From Enoplolaimus lenunculus (lineage: Eukaryota; Nematoda; Enoplea; Enoplida; Thoracostomopsidae), in assembly GCA_030248215.1 (NCBI GenBank), contig JASANG010003383.1, forward strand, positions 283,935-347,934: 64,000 bases of DNA. The letters are read 5' to 3'. The position numbers were made by a program, and so were the translations under genes. Below, in pieces: positions 1-12,704 of the stretch. Position 1 is the stretch's first letter. Each line of letters opens with the position of its first letter. The notes under the pieces are model-generated. The model searched no databases and had not been told where the DNA came from. It saw only the letters and a list, made by a program, of their open reading frames with translations.

Positions 1-312
1 CCAGAGGCCGCTAGTATTTAGCGAGTTTGAAAATCAATTACTAACTGGTGATAGTTGCTATACACATTTGAGAATCTGGGCCCTGCTCTCAACTCAAAAC
101 TGTTTCGCATATCAATAGTTTGAGCTGAACTGAAAAAGTAAACCGAACTGTAAACCACAAACTCCTGTGTAGAATTTGGTTCGAAATACAAATATGCATC
201 GAAACTTAGAAAACATCTTAACTCAATTGAAGCAGTTGTAGAATTTTTTAGAACTGTTCTGACACAGTCTTTGGCTACTTATGACATATACCCGAGTATT
301 CAAATCGCAATA
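1..312. other. No gene seen
   Basis: AT-rich. ACTGGTGATAGTTGCTATAC at about 44-110 has a diverged relative at 35210-35260 (ACTGGTGATAGAGGCTATAC), so an old dispersed repeat is present. Confidence 0.5.
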
Positions 313-518
313 CACTCTAAATTTCAGTGAGATTAATTAATCAACTCAGGCGGAAAGTTAGTTGTTTCTGAGTTAATAACAGTAAAACTTTAGCTTTCTC
401 TGAGTTGAGTTGATTCTTTCTATCAGTAAACTCAACCTTAATGAGTTCTGTAGTCCTAACTCAGACTGAGCGATTCAACTCATTCTGAGTTAAAATCAAC
501 TCACTGGAATTTGCAGTG
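313..518. mobile_element. AACTCAG-rich MITE, copy 1
   Basis: About 206 bp with terminal inverted repeats CACTCTAAATTTCAGTGAG and its partner ending CACTGGAATTTGCAGTG, flanked by TA on both sides. The inside is built from repeated CTGAGTT/AACTCAG words able to fold. No coding potential. Confidence 0.75.
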
Positions 519-880
519 TATAAACGAATGAATCAAGCTAAATAGTTACAGAAAAACTTTTCTCAATTTCAAAAGTTTTAACTAAATTTCCAGTTGGTTC
601 GCTTTGTCGAGTTTTAAAAATTATAATTTATACATAACGAACTGCGCTGAGATAAGAAATTGATAAAAAAAGTAACTAAGCAAGCACTTAAAACAGTGCA
701 GTTTTAATACAAAACATTGTACAAAATAGGTTAAACGCGCATTATGGAAGCAGATGTAATTTGTAGCTTATTGTAACAGGCGAACTTGAAATCTTTCGCT
801 CCTGAATCTCAGTTTTTCTGAACTTCAAAACGCCGTTTTGTCCTTAAACCTTCACCCTGTAATAACATATATACATATAT
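519..880. other. No feature seen
   Basis: AT-rich, no open frame of note and no recognised repeat. Confidence 0.5.
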
Positions 881-1131
881 ACTGTAAATTCCAATCAGTT
901 GATTAACCAACTGAGGGAGAAAATTAGTGATTTCTTGTTATTTCTGAGTTATTTGTAAATGTTAACTCACTCTGAGCTGACTTTATTTCGGGTAAGGTTG
1001 ATTAAGTAACCCAGAATGAGTTGAATCAATTCCGAATTCTGAGTTGTGAAAGACCTAAATGCAGAGTTCCAGACTTCTGCGTGGATTCAACTCAATTCCG
1101 AGTCAAAATCAACTCACTGAAATTTCAGTGT
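881..1131. mobile_element. AACTCAG-rich MITE, copy 2
   Basis: Same ends as copy 1 (ACTGTAAATTCCAATCAG at left, CACTGAAATTTCAGTG at right) and the same AACTCAG words, with the internal block CCGAATTCTGAGTT also found in the copies at 17.3 and 24.8 kb. It lies next to a short TA-rich run. Confidence 0.75.
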
Positions 1132-1729
1132 GTACATTTTGTTTAATTTTTACTTCCGCAAGCCGTAGTAGAACTGTAAATATATATACTGTCGTTAAAG
1201 CATGGCGCTGCCTATAACTCTCCCAAGCCACATTATGATCAACGAATAAAGATGTATTAATCGGCCAAAAAAAGTTAAATTAAAAATTTAAACACCATTT
1301 TGTGTCGGCTTAAGATTTAAGCAAAGTCTACGAACAAATTCGTTCCTTGCGTTAGTTGCATTCCAACTTTGATTTATCATGAGAAACGAAATTTTATATT
1401 AAACTCAAAACTGAACATAACAATGAAATATTTGACTGAACAAAATCTATCGCAGTTATCTTCCATGCAAGCAATCAGTATTATTTGAATTGTTCAATGC
1501 TGCTCAGATATTTGCAAAGCTTGCGGCAAACAGCTTTCATATTCGCAGTCCTATCCGATACGATTTAATATCGCAACCACTTCAACTTTACGAATTCTAC
1601 TAAACAAAATGATCGCCACTAGACGCAACACCGTCGTACGTCTTGTGCGCAACTAATCCGTGTAAAAACTAAACTCAAACTATGCCCAAATTACGTATCG
1701 TTATCGTTGCAATTTTTTCAAAATTTTTG
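1132..1729. other. No feature seen
   Basis: AT-rich single-copy-looking sequence. Confidence 0.5.
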
Positions 1730-1737
1730 CACAAAAC

Positions 1738-1939
1738 GGTCCATGTATAGAACAGGTCCGGATCGTTTTGCGACGGGGCTGCAATAGAGTCAGTTTAAGG
1801 TTTAGACTAACCTTTTTCCTTAAGCTTACGCTAGGCTTAGGCTTAGGAATACGTTCATCCTTACGCTTAGACTTAGGCTTAGGCTTAGGCTTACGAATAT
1901 GCTTATACTACAGTTCCGGCCGTGTTCTATACATGGGCC
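1738..1939 (-). mobile_element. hAT-1 MITE with TTAGGC-like repeats, complete copy
   Basis: 202 bp flanked by the 8-bp duplication CACAAAAC (1730-1737 and 1940-1947). The ends are GGTCCATGTATAGAACAGG and its complement CTGTTCTATACATGGGCC. Between them lie two blocks of TTAGGC-like hexamers, here reading TTAGGC on the plus strand. Eight-base duplications and CAGGG-type subterminal sequence point to the hAT superfamily. No protein is encoded; short open frames crossing it are incidental. Confidence 0.92.
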
Positions 1940-2384
1940 CACAAAACAAACCTTTATCGTCTGCGTTTTGGGGCACAAAAAAACCAATATGTTGCTGTTC
2001 AGGTTTCAACGGAACGCGATGTTCTGGCGTACCGCCTGTAGGTTTGTAGTAACTTTGTGGGACCATTACTGGCTGGCGCCGTGGAGTTGGAGGCGATAGT
2101 AAACGTCGTGCGGTGGTCATTCACGCAAAACTTAATAACTATAGGCTCTTTTATGTATCTATTTTACAACGTTACACGTAAACCAGTTCAAACATAGAAG
2201 CGTAGTTGGGATTTCATTTCGGAACAGAATATATGTCACAAATAAAGCTTCTGCGAGCGATCGTCGTAGAGAGCGAGAAAATTTTTTTGAAACCTACAAG
2301 TTTAATTTGATTTTAAAAAGCATGTAAAAGTAATCGTTCTTGTAATATTTCTCGAAAAACGTCCTTGGTCCTGTTCTTATAATA

Positions 2385-2827
2385 CTGTATAGACCCGAAT
2401 AAGAGCGGGGGGACTGATATTTATTTGGCCTCTCAAGAGGGTACCCCCCTTGTTATTCGGTTACGGACTGTTATTCATTTTTAACCCACGCTCCGCCGCC
2501 CTTCGTTACTGATATATATCCGGTACTGTAACTATCCGTTGAATTAAACGTTTATTTGTCTTGTTTCAATAGTGTGAGCGATAATAAAAGGTTATACTTA
2601 GGGAATGTACTTTCAAAATTTAAGTAGGCTTTAAAGTTTGGAACTCAAATTATTTGGTCCTGGAGTCATTTATGTGCTACAATTACGGTTAATTGACATT
2701 TATGGACTCTAATTAGGGTTTAGGGGCTCAATCCGCTTACGGACTCGTATTAGGGATACGGACTCCTATTGATTCGTACCCAAAATGGGAACCCCCTCTT
2801 ATTACCCCCTTATTCGGGTCAATACAG
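2385..2827 (+). mobile_element. Tc1/mariner-like MITE, copy 1
   Basis: 443 bp flanked by TA. Inverted ends CTGTATAGACCCGAATAAG and CTTATTCGGGTCAATACAG. Inside are conserved stretches also seen in the other six copies, for example ACTGATATTTATTTGGC and CCGTTGAATTAAACGTTT. No transposase frame. Confidence 0.9.
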
Positions 2828-2829
2828 TA

Positions 2830-3750
2830 CACGGCTGATTCAATCAATTTTTCTGTCAAAGTTCGAATGACGCACATTTACGCAAAAACTCTATACTCGT
2901 CAAAATAGTTGCGTTAAACAATCCAGAAGCCATATTCACAATCTTGTATATAAATATCAATATAGTGGGTATGCAACGAAATTTAACCTATGCTGCTACT
3001 TACTTTGACATTAAGAATTGAAAACATTTTGAACTAAATTATTTCGAAAGTTATACTTTTAGCTAATTATTAAAAATCAAACTGATAATTTTCGGATACA
3101 AGAACAATATTCAAATGTATATAACTCAAAATATTGGCGATATTATTTACAAATTTACATGATACAACAAAGCAACGCCACAATTTATTACAATCAGACT
3201 TCCTAAACTGGTAACAGGGCCTGAGTAGCCACCCTCTATACCGCCCATCTGGAGAGCCCCACGCCAACGAGGTGCCCGCATCCTAACAAGATGTTAAACA
3301 AAAAATAGCCGTTAATATTCATCAGAATTTGAAGCAGGGACCCCACCATGGAATTTTTGGGGCCCTTCACCCTTGCCTGCTCCAACACTAACGGGTAGTT
3401 GGTTTAATTGAGCGTCAAAACTGAAAATAACATTCTTTTAATCGAAAAGCATCATGGCGGACCGATTTTTTAAATCTCTGTTTCAATATCGAAAAGCTGA
3501 AAGTCCACACAAAGCCGCCACGCATATTTAACCGCTTCAGAGAGCATACAACGTATTAAATGAAATGTATACTACGATTTTCAATAATAGGCTTTGTAAA
3601 ATAGTCGTCAATTTTAGTCCCAATCTAATCCCAGGTTCTGAATGAGTAGATTTTTTAATTATCGTTTCACATCGCAATATACCACGTTCGCGACAATGTT
3701 GCCCGTACGCGCGCACCATAGTCATTTGTTGTGTACACATTTTGGTTTAC
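2830..3750. other. No gene seen
   Basis: Short minus-strand frames (3070-3267, 3537-3740) lack domains. A GC-rich patch at 3340-3385 (GGGACCCCACCATGG, TTTTTGGGGCCC) may be an old hAT-3 scrap. Confidence 0.45.
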
Positions 3751-3751
3751 A

Positions 3752-3935
3752 GGTAGGCCACAAGACGTGAAAGTAGCCAAGAGGGACACGGGCTCAGCAT
3801 CCTGGAAAAACTTTGGCCTTCCAAGAAAATGTTCAACCTTGCTTGTAACTGATCGAAAACCCTTGTATGCCCCTCCTTATGCCCCTCCTAAATAACGTTC
3901 AGCCCCCTATAAAGGTGATCTGAAAACGGGCTTGT
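3752..3935 (-). mobile_element. hAT-2 MITE, diverged copy
   Basis: Reverse-oriented relative of hAT-2. The plus strand shows the reversed core (CCAAGAAAATGTTCAACCTTG, then TGTATGCCCCTCC) and AAAGGTGATCTGAAAACGGGC at the right, which corresponds to the GCCCGTAGCCAGCTCACCTT end. Target duplications could not be identified. Confidence 0.55.
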
Positions 3936-4477
3936 CTCAACGGCTTACAACATGCGACAAGAGATTTTGTTTTAGTATAGTTTTGATTGTAGATTTTAGT
4001 ACACTTTCTTTTACAAAACTGAAAAATGTCAAGCGGTCTCCGGTGAGCTACAGCTGTCTTTCGTTACAGTTCTTCTCGTTTCGATCGCTATATGCTGCCG
4101 ATACCGCTGACCTCACAATGTCACCATAGAAGCTGTATTTTAAAATAATTCGCTGTTATAATCTAATTCCGTCATTATTTCGAATGCATTGTTTCATTTT
4201 AATTCCAAAAACAACAACTTAACGCATAACATAAGGTCCATGCAAAAAAATAGGGATGTTACCATTCTGAAATTAGTCTCAGAACCAATTGCACAAGTAT
4301 ACAAGCAATTTACACAGCCAATAAAAATATTAAATACTATTACGGCTTAGCTCTAGCAGAGGAAACTGTTGCGATTTATTTCGGCTGGCGGCCTGGCTCC
4401 GGCCTGCTTTGGCCCACAGGCCCAAAAGGCCCGGGCCAACTACTTGCGCCGGTTCCAACCCTGCATCCAGCCCACCT

Positions 4478-4605
4478 CGCTAGGGGAGGGGGCTAAATTT
4501 TTTCTGTAGTGGCATACAAGGGTATTCCATGACTTACAAGCAAGAATGAAAATTTTCAAGGGTGGTGGCAAAATTGTTTCAGGGGGGCTAAGCGCACCAT
4601 AATGC
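4478..4605 (+). mobile_element. hAT-2 MITE, partial copy
   Basis: Matches the hAT-2 core: GGGGGCTAAATTTTTTCTG, GCATACAAGGGTATTCCATG, ACTTACAAGCAAG and TGAAAATTTTC, ending in a G-rich stretch. The ends are not well preserved. The GGCC-rich sequence just left (4385-4470) may be part of another element. Confidence 0.5.
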
Positions 4606-5958
4606 GTCCGCAATCCTTTAGCCTTATTCTATAAGAAATGTTCTTTCAAACTTTCGCAATAGATATTACGGCGATAAGAATACACCGGTTACTATAGTCG
4701 GAAACAATACAAGGCGTAGAAATGGGCCCTGCTACGATTAGCCGTTAAATCAACAGATTGAGCAAGAAATACTCAGCTTTGAAAAAGAATATCGCCCAAC
4801 AACGACATATACACACTTCTTTAAAGGGAATAAATCGCACAAATTTTTGTCGAAAATGTGATTATAGCAGAGAAAACTCGTCCAGAGCATCTGATGAACA
4901 ATTTTCATTGAACATGTTCCAGAACCGCAGCGCTTCTGAGGGGTTTGCTTGCCCCAAATACGATTGGATGCGCCCTTGAAGAAATGCTGAGCAATATTGT
5001 GGCAAAACAATGTTTCATAGATTTTAATCATTGTTTGGTCTTCATTTTACTCCAAACGTTGCAACCACAAAAAATTGCCGTCAATAGTAAACTTAAACTG
5101 AACTAAATCGAAATTTCTCAATTAAAAACTCGAGTAGGCTCCAAGTACTCTCACTTGCGGATTAGAAGCCAGGCGCAATCAGGAATTGCTCCTAGAGGAA
5201 GGACAATATATATTAGGAAGAAATTGTTTCTTGGTATAGAATTCATTGAATGCTGTCGATAAATTTTTCGGCCAAGGGGCGAAAAGGTTCGTTATGTGGG
5301 TATGGGGTCGCGCTTCCTCTCGCCCCCTGTTGCTACAAGCCTGTCGACTGTTATTTGCTGAATGATGTAAAATTCGTAGTCCTGTGCTAATATCGAATTC
5401 AAGCAACATATACTGACAGCTTTTAGAACGGGTGAGCAAGGATTCACATGATTACAAGCAGTACTATAACTTTCGTGTCATCAGAATTTCGTTTGGACGT
5501 CTGGAGTACACTTGCATGTAACCTCGGGCAGTTTTTGCAAAATAATTGTGTACTACGTGTTCCCTTGTGGCCTTAACGTGAAAAGTTAGTTCTAGGAATA
5601 TTAATATTTTGCGTGGGCCCAAAACTGGAGGTAAGGCAACGGGACTTAACTGCTCTGGAAAAGATTTTGCGTTCCATTGGCAAAAATTTGACCGAGCTAG
5701 AAAGCCTTGAGAAATCAACTGCATGTCTCTACTAAATTTGTTTACGCCATCCTAGCATGTTGACCTGGCAGCGGCGTTGATAGCACAGCATATCTTTGTT
5801 GCTTATCAACAAAGAATGATTTAGAGATGTTTCAAAAAAACCCAGAACATGAAAGGGTTGAATTCCCACTTTCAGTTAATAACAGGTGCGCATTCAGTGG
5901 GGGCTGTTGGAGAATCTACGATAATTCGTAGTCTCTCCCAATACGGTTGTAAAGCCTA
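4606..5958. other. No gene supported
   Basis: Holds two 86-codon minus-strand frames (5179-5439, 5464-5724) and a 93-codon one (4750-5031). None shows a domain, codon bias or splice context that would separate it from chance. Confidence 0.4.
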
Positions 5959-5959
5959 T

Positions 5960-6012
5960 CAATTAATCTAAGCATAAAGTTAAGGGTAATCATAAGTCTA
6001 AGGCTAAGCCAA
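5960..6012. repeat. Degenerate TTAGGC-like hexamers
   Basis: Short run of CTAAGCATAAAG/GTCTAAGGCTAAGCC words, a decayed hAT-1 interior without recognisable ends. Confidence 0.4.
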
Positions 6013-8904
6013 AACATAATGATAGGCAACGTCGGTCGTTGAGTTGTCAGGCGACGAGTTGTCGTGATACCGCTGGAGGACTATTTTTAAGCATGCAATA
6101 TTTTCACAGCTTTTTCAACGTTGTACGCAATCTACTGCACTGCATTCTCATTCTCTAAAATTTTTCCCGTGCGCGGGGGGGGGTACTTTTGAGCTGAAAG
6201 TCTTGCGAATATTTCTCAGTTGTTAGATCTCACAAGTTCAGGGCAACATGCGACTAAAATACAGCTGAAAATCGGTCAGTGATGTGTCATGAACCAAAAG
6301 TTTTGGGAATTTACGCGTCACAGTGCGTCATGTGCCGTAACATCGTCGACCATTTCTATCGAAATGAACAACAGCTTAAAAATATATTTTGTTGCTTAAA
6401 AACCCTAAATATCAGCTAAAAAGTTAAAAACTTTACACTTCAAAACTTAATTATCGTTCTTTTAAGTATGAAGACCTGGAAAAAAAGCGTTGCAATATAT
6501 TAGCAGCTGGTGGGCAAAGCCGTCGTTATAAGCTGGCAAATGAATTTCTAATACGCGTCTTGAGTGTGTTTTTTCCCGATATTTTGCGAAAAAATATATT
6601 TAGCAAAAACTGTCAAAAGTTTGGCAAAAAAAGACAAAGTTGAAAAATTTGAGAAACACAGATTTAGTAACTCGATTTGGCAAAGTGTATCGCTGCTGCG
6701 CATTCATCAGTGTAGTAATTTTTTAAACGAACCATAATGTTTAAGCTAAACATTACCGTTTGACTTTGGAATTAATCAGGTGCGAAAGTCATTTTAAATG
6801 AAACGTGCTGGTTTTTTTCTTGCCTCTCCAGAAACCTTGATTCCGGGGGGAATTGTGTTAAATGAATGCTTAAACGTTTAAAACTTCAACTTATTATTTA
6901 AAAACTGTGCTGAACAAGGCACAAAAACATTACTACACTTTCCAAAGTTTCACAAAAAGCGATATTTGTTAAGACTTTTACTAACAAGCATTTCTTTTTG
7001 AAATAAAATATATTCATGTGAGAAAGGGTTGAAATAACGCGTATTATGCAGGACACACAGAACCGGGTTCTTTGACGAAAATATATATCTTAAACCAAAT
7101 AAAATCCGCATTATAATGAATTAAATTACATGCTTTCTGAAACCTTAAATAACGAATATATCTATATACTTATCATGATTATTCGTTTTTGGCAATGTGT
7201 TGTAATCCATGCAAAATTAATTATGTATGTTTCGGATTGAAATTTGAAAATATTTTAGAGATCAAAATATAAAAACATTCAGACAGAAGGCATTGCGTCT
7301 TCAATGGTAAAGCATGACCGTATACGAAAACAAGATAGGACAACGGTAGACCCAGTGAAACTCTTAAAGGAACGATGATAATAATATAGGCACCATGGCC
7401 CCAGGCGTAGTAAATGTTCCAGTTTGGCAGGATTACAATTGCATGTACACACGAAAATTTGTCTTACCTCAAGGAGCTAGAAGGTTCTTATAAAGTCTGA
7501 TGAAAGGCGGTCTTTTTTGTTATTTCCAGAAATTTCTGATGAAGCCTATGTCTGCTCTATCGGTCGAACTCTATACACCCCTGACTAGCCCTTCAGAACA
7601 ATTATTGGTTTAAACTAAAGTAAAAAAACTCTGTTTGTTCTCAAGAACGCTAGCAACACACTGTCACATGATGCTATACCTTTCCAAAACGAAAACCTGC
7701 TTGCTTTCCTGTATAACGAAATGGCTACACTTGCTAAACAAACGGTGAACCGTGAACATTGTGGGTCTTATCAACTAGCATTTTTATAAAGGTTATTTGT
7801 TTAAAATGAATTTTTAAATTCAATTAAAACTTCTTTATATATACATATATATGTGTGCGTCAACTTTTAAGGTCGTTACTTTTCAAACTCGCTAGCGGAA
7901 ACTAAAGAAATATATTCAGAAGATAAAATCAGTATATATCATTGAGTACTGGCGGCGGAATTTAATTCAATTTAAAACAGCAACGCAGTTCAATCCGGTT
8001 CAGTAAAATATCGTGATTCGGTTCGAAACAACAACAGAAAAATCCGATGGTTCTAGACTTAAAAATAACATTCTCAATTCATATACTGTGTACAATAAAA
8101 TTTACTTGCACGCCATCATACATTGATATCCTGGCTACGCCCCAGATGAATGTCATAGCAAAAGATAAACGAACAAGCTAAATTGTGCTTAAAATTTTAA
8201 AATTCTTACAAGCATTTTTTGAAGAACTAATGTTTACAGTTGCCTATGTAGAACCGGCTAGAATCTTTACTCGTTATGTTGAAATAGCAACACTTATATA
8301 ATCATTGAGAAAAATATTTTCCTATGTTCAAAAACAACAATTTCCTGTTATTAAATGTATTAAATTCAAGACCTCACAGTTCAAGAAGTTCAATATAAAA
8401 TTGGCTACTTCACACATTTCAATGGAGGAAGTTGTTAGCTTTAAAACAGTGTTACTAGTTCAGGGGTGCGTCTACGGAGAGCGAGAGGGTACGCCACCCC
8501 TGTAAACATACGCTCGTTCAAACCAACGGTATTAACTTCAGAATCAATGCTATGTTAGAAAAATGTTCGTTGCAAACTCGTGCAAACTCAGTCCCCTCTG
8601 CTAACCATTGATGTGGTCAAAACGCTTTGTCAAGAGCTCCATACAGCATTTCTATTTGTATTTTCAAAAAAGTTTGACAGGAAAATTTATAATAGAAGAA
8701 TTTTGTAATTAAATTTCAAAGTACAAATTTAAAGTAATTGTTTTTGAGTTAAATTCAGACACGGTACAATCACAAACGAATACAGTATTTTATTGTCGGT
8801 TTCTAGTAGATAGAAGAAGCTATGATGGTTGTACAAGGGCGTATACAAGGTGACGGAGTGAACGGATATTTCCTCACCAAAAATGTTGGACAGATACGAA
8901 GAAG
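6013..8904. other. Long AT-rich stretch without genes
   Basis: CGACAAC-related words at 6028-6066, a G run at 6174-6183, an isolated SINE-tail match CATGTGAGAAAGGGTTGAA at 7015-7033, and TA-rich runs near 7835-7855. Nothing codes for more than 66 codons. Confidence 0.5.
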
Positions 8905-9775
8905 CACGCTTAACCCTTTCTCACATGAATATCTAGTAGTACAAATAAGAACTACTTTGAAGCCAAGATTCGAATCCCAACCTCACAGTGAGATAGGCGT
9001 TCGCTTTCACCAATTAACTGTAGGAGCTTGACGGTCGAGCCTGAGGCGGTTCGACGTCTTGTAAAATTTGCTTAATAAATTGTAAAGCGGTGCACATGGT
9101 GTATTAATGTAAATACACATTGAAGCCAAGATCCGAATCCCAGCATCACAGGCAGATAGGCGTTCGCTTTCACCAATTAACTGTAGGAGCTTGACGGTCG
9201 AGCATGAGGCGGTTCGCACGTCTTGTAAAATTTGCTTAATAAATTGTAAAGCGGTGCACATGGTGTATTAATGTAAATACACATTGAAGCCAAGATCCGA
9301 ATCCCAGCATCACAGGCAGATAGGCGTTCGCTTTCACCAATTAACTGTAGGAGCTTGACGGTCGAGCCTGAGGCGGTTCGACGTCTTGTAATATTTGCTT
9401 AATAAATTGTAAAGCGGTGCACATGGTGTATTAATGTAAATACACATTGAAGCCAAGATTCGAATCCCAGCATCACAGGGAGATAGGCGTTCGCGTTCAC
9501 CAATTAACTGTAGGAGCTTGACGGTCGAGCATGAGGCGGTTCGCACGTCTTGTAAAATTTGCTTAATAAATTGTAAAGCGGTGCACATGGTGTATTAATG
9601 TAAATACACATTGAAGCCAAGATTCGAATCCCAGCATCACAGGGAGATAGGCGTTCGCGTTCACCAATTAACTGTAGGAGCTTGACGGTCGAGCCTGAGG
9701 CGGTTCGACGTCTTGTAATATTTGCTTAATAAATTGTAAAGCGCTGCGCACTTGCGTAATAATGTAAATACACAT
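8905..9775 (-). repeat. Dimeric tandem array of a tRNA-derived SINE head
   Basis: Five units start at 9008, 9171, 9335, 9498 and 9662, with spacings 163, 164, 163, 164. They alternate between type A (GAGCCTGAGGCGGTTCGACG) and type B (GAGCATGAGGCGGTTCGCACG), so the true period is a 327-bp dimer, ABABA. On the minus strand each unit carries an A-box-like CAGTTAATTGG and a B-box-like GGGATTCGAATC about 35 nt apart, as in a tRNA. The left flank (8905-9000) ends in the SINE tail CCCTTTCTCACATGAATAT, shared with the isolated SINE at 35.7 kb. Open frames on the minus strand merely follow the repeat. Confidence 0.85.
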
Positions 9776-10091
9776 ATTGATTTAAGTTGCTCAGAGTCGA
9801 CTCTATGTAAGAAACGGTTAACATTGTTTAGAGTAAACCGTCTAAATTCCAAAGGTAAAAATATATTTCATCAGACTATGCCCTCTTGATCCTTTCTACG
9901 CCTTTCAATTATTTCAAATGCATTAGAATCTGTCATACGAATATCACAATTCTTTGACAAACGTGTGCATGGTACAGGTATGAAAAGTTTCACATTGCGT
10001 ATTTGTTTTATTTTTTAGATACGCGATAAAGTTTACACAGATTGTGTAATGTAGAAAAATTCACTGCTGTAACAACGCCCAAATAGCTTAC

Positions 10092-10259
10092 CAGGTCCGT
10101 AACCAGTTCACCTTTGTTTGGTGGACTAAAATTTTTTCTGAGCGAGCATACAACGGTTTTCGTTGACTTAATACAAGCAAGGTTGAAAATTTCTAGTTGA
10201 GGCCAAAAAATTTTCCAGAAATGCTGAGCTTCACTGGCCGTTCGTGGGCTACGGAACCG
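10092..10259 (+). mobile_element. hAT-2 MITE, complete copy
   Basis: 168 bp flanked by the exact 8-bp duplication TAGCTTAC (10084-10091, 10260-10267). It starts CAGGTCCGTAACCAG and ends GGGCTACGGAACCG. Core words GAGCATACAACG, TTTTCGTTGACTTA and TTGAAAATTTCTAG are shared with the other copies. Confidence 0.9.
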
Positions 10260-10267
10260 TAGCTTAC

Positions 10268-11893
10268 GTGAGCCATAAGTAAAAGTTGCATGCGTTCAAT
10301 GCAGTAATGAGCAACAAAAAATGTTGAATTTGGGAAAAACTGAAATGAAATCAGGCGCGAAATCTAGAGTATGTCAGTTAAAGGCAACCAGCGGCACGTA
10401 TGTACCGCTTAATTTAAAAATATTTCTTCGATACTTCTCAAATATTGCTACATATGAGTTGTGCTTTTAAAACAGGCTTTTAAATCAAAAGTTAGTTCAA
10501 AATTTAGCAACCTGCAAAGCAAAAAAAATACAGCCATATTTCAAAAATTCAATGTAGCATGAATGAATGCAGCGAAAGTAAAAACTGTGCGGTTGCAAAG
10601 TGACGTAGTTTGTGTCGCTTGTGACACTTCCGGTTATAGCAAGCAAATATCGAGCGCAAAATGTTTCAACCTCCTCAAAATGTACACCACGTTAAGCAGA
10701 ATAAACTATGCGAGCGAGAAGTTAGTGCAATTTTTGAATTAAATGTTTTTAACTTTAGTTTTATTTACTTTTCCAGGTGTCACCGACACCTCTATATATT
10801 TTTGTGCACGTGTCGACTGACACCACTGACACCTATGGTCCAGCATGCCAGATACTAAAGATCAACCCACAATATACAAATTGTTGTACTTAAACCCAAG
10901 CATTTAATTTACAAAATTTAGCTGTCGTTTTGAACTTACCTTGATAAAATTTGGTGTAAAACATCGCTGTAGAATGCTTCGAATATTAAGATATGAAATT
11001 AAATTTTAAATTCTTGAACATTTCACAATTTCAAAACAACAACAACAACAACAACATAAAAAAGACTTTCAGTGGAACTCGAAAATAAAACCTTGCTACT
11101 AAGACTTTATGAAAGCGGGTCCCCAGGTGGTGTAAGTTTCAAACCGAATGGTTCAGGTTTTATCACTTAATTGAATTTACCTCGTAATACATTGTATAAA
11201 TGTACAAATTAGGCTGAAATTAAGCTAAATTTTAATTTGCTCATTAATATGCGCAACCAGGACTGGTTATGGGCTGTTTTTTAAAAATTCAGACAGTTTT
11301 GAAGTTTTCTGGTTCGGCAAACTTGATTTGCGGCAATAGTTTTTGTTTGGCTTTAGTTTAAAATTCCAAAAATTTGACCGCAAAGCGATTAGTTATTTTA
11401 TTTCGGAATTACAAATTTGTTAAAATTATGTTTTGCAAGCGAGCGTAGTGAGCGAGAAATTTTTTTGTATACATTATTACTCTAAGATTGGTAGGTTATA
11501 ATTTTTAATTTCTGTAATTATCTTTTTCTAGTTCCTCTAAAAATTATTTCGTAATACTTTAGAAAATATTGATAACCTGGCAAGTGAACACACATTGATC
11601 GGCCAATTCGCCTGGAACATGTTGAACGCTACGGAGTATACGGCAATATACCATAGCTACCGAACAGCACAAATTATGCGTTCAATTCAAATTTAAGGAT
11701 TTCTTAACAAATGTCGCTTTTTTGTTTTAAACCTTGTGTGGTAAATACTTTAATACACATTGGCATCATTTGTCTGACAGCAACGGACTTAATTTTAAGT
11801 AACCTTTTTTAGAGAGTAAATGCTTTTTGGCAAGGGAATCCCGCGTATGTGGGCCGACCTTTCGTCAAGGCGACCGCTACATGCTGCACACTG
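10268..11893. other. No gene seen
   Basis: AT-rich; an AAC microsatellite at about 11035-11056 is the only clear feature. Confidence 0.5.
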
Positions 11894-12250
11894 ATAAGGG
11901 AACCATGACAAATTTCTTCATCAAACTGGAAACTGTACTAGTTTGCTTAATTTGAAATAAACCTTGTGTGGCAAATAGTTTAGACGATGTTGAAATATAC
12001 TGTGCCAGATTAACTTTAAGTTGTTTAATGTGTAAACGAATTTTTGGACAGGAGACTGCTTTTGTGGGGCTCATAAGGGAACCATTACAAATTTCTTCTT
12101 CAAACGAAACTGTATTAGTTTACTTAATTTGAAATAAACCTTGTATGGTAAATACTTTAGACGATGTTAAAATATACCGTGCCAGATTAACGTTAAGTTG
12201 TTTATTGTGTAAACGAATTTTTGGACAGGGGACTACTTTTGCGGAGCTCC
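11894..12250. repeat. Tandem duplication, two units of about 179 bp
   Basis: ATAAGGGAACCATGACAAAT at 11894 recurs diverged at 12073, and the following sequence (AAACCTTGTGTGGCAAATAG, CGAATTTTTGGACAGGAGAC) repeats in step. A partial third copy of AAACCTTGTGTGGTAAATAC lies near 11738. The units differ by roughly one base in ten by eye, so the duplication is old. Function unknown. Confidence 0.75.
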
Positions 12251-12696
12251 TGAAGTTTGTTCTGGTGGGTGGAATCAAAGGACGTGAACTGTGTGTGGCC
12301 TTTGGAGCGTTACAAGTTTCTCAAAACAGAACTATCTGGTGGTCTATTGCTATTGTGTTATAGATACTTTGAGAACAGGTAATGTTTTGTATTTAGATTG
12401 CAACTTTGCTGTTTATCTTTGTTGGCGCTGGGCCCCAGTGCCCCTCTTGGATCCGCCAGCGGTTATACGTTGCACACTCTAAATGAAACCAGCTTTATTA
12501 TTTTGCGATATACATCGTATTTAAGATTTTGGGTTGCTAAAATTTTATGCAAGATCGGCCCAGAAGAGAAGAATATTTCAAGATGGCTGAAAAAGACATT
12601 AATAAGAGAAATCATTAATGTGGTCTCTAAAGGTCAAAATTTGTCGGAAGGTGTAACATTTGAAATAATTTATAATTAGCGGAGCACTTATCGTTC
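12251..12696. other. No gene supported
   Basis: A 93-codon plus-strand frame (12398-12679) spans most of it, but composition and context give no support. Confidence 0.4.
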
Positions 12697-12704
12697 GAAT
12701 TTAT

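Noticed and set aside
9007-9588. Pair of identical 84-codon frames
   Set aside because: They follow the 327-bp dimer repeat of the SINE-derived array.
8956-9775. CRISPR array or functional tRNA cluster
   Set aside because: Units are contiguous with no unique spacers, and the tRNA-like parts do not form good T-arm stems.
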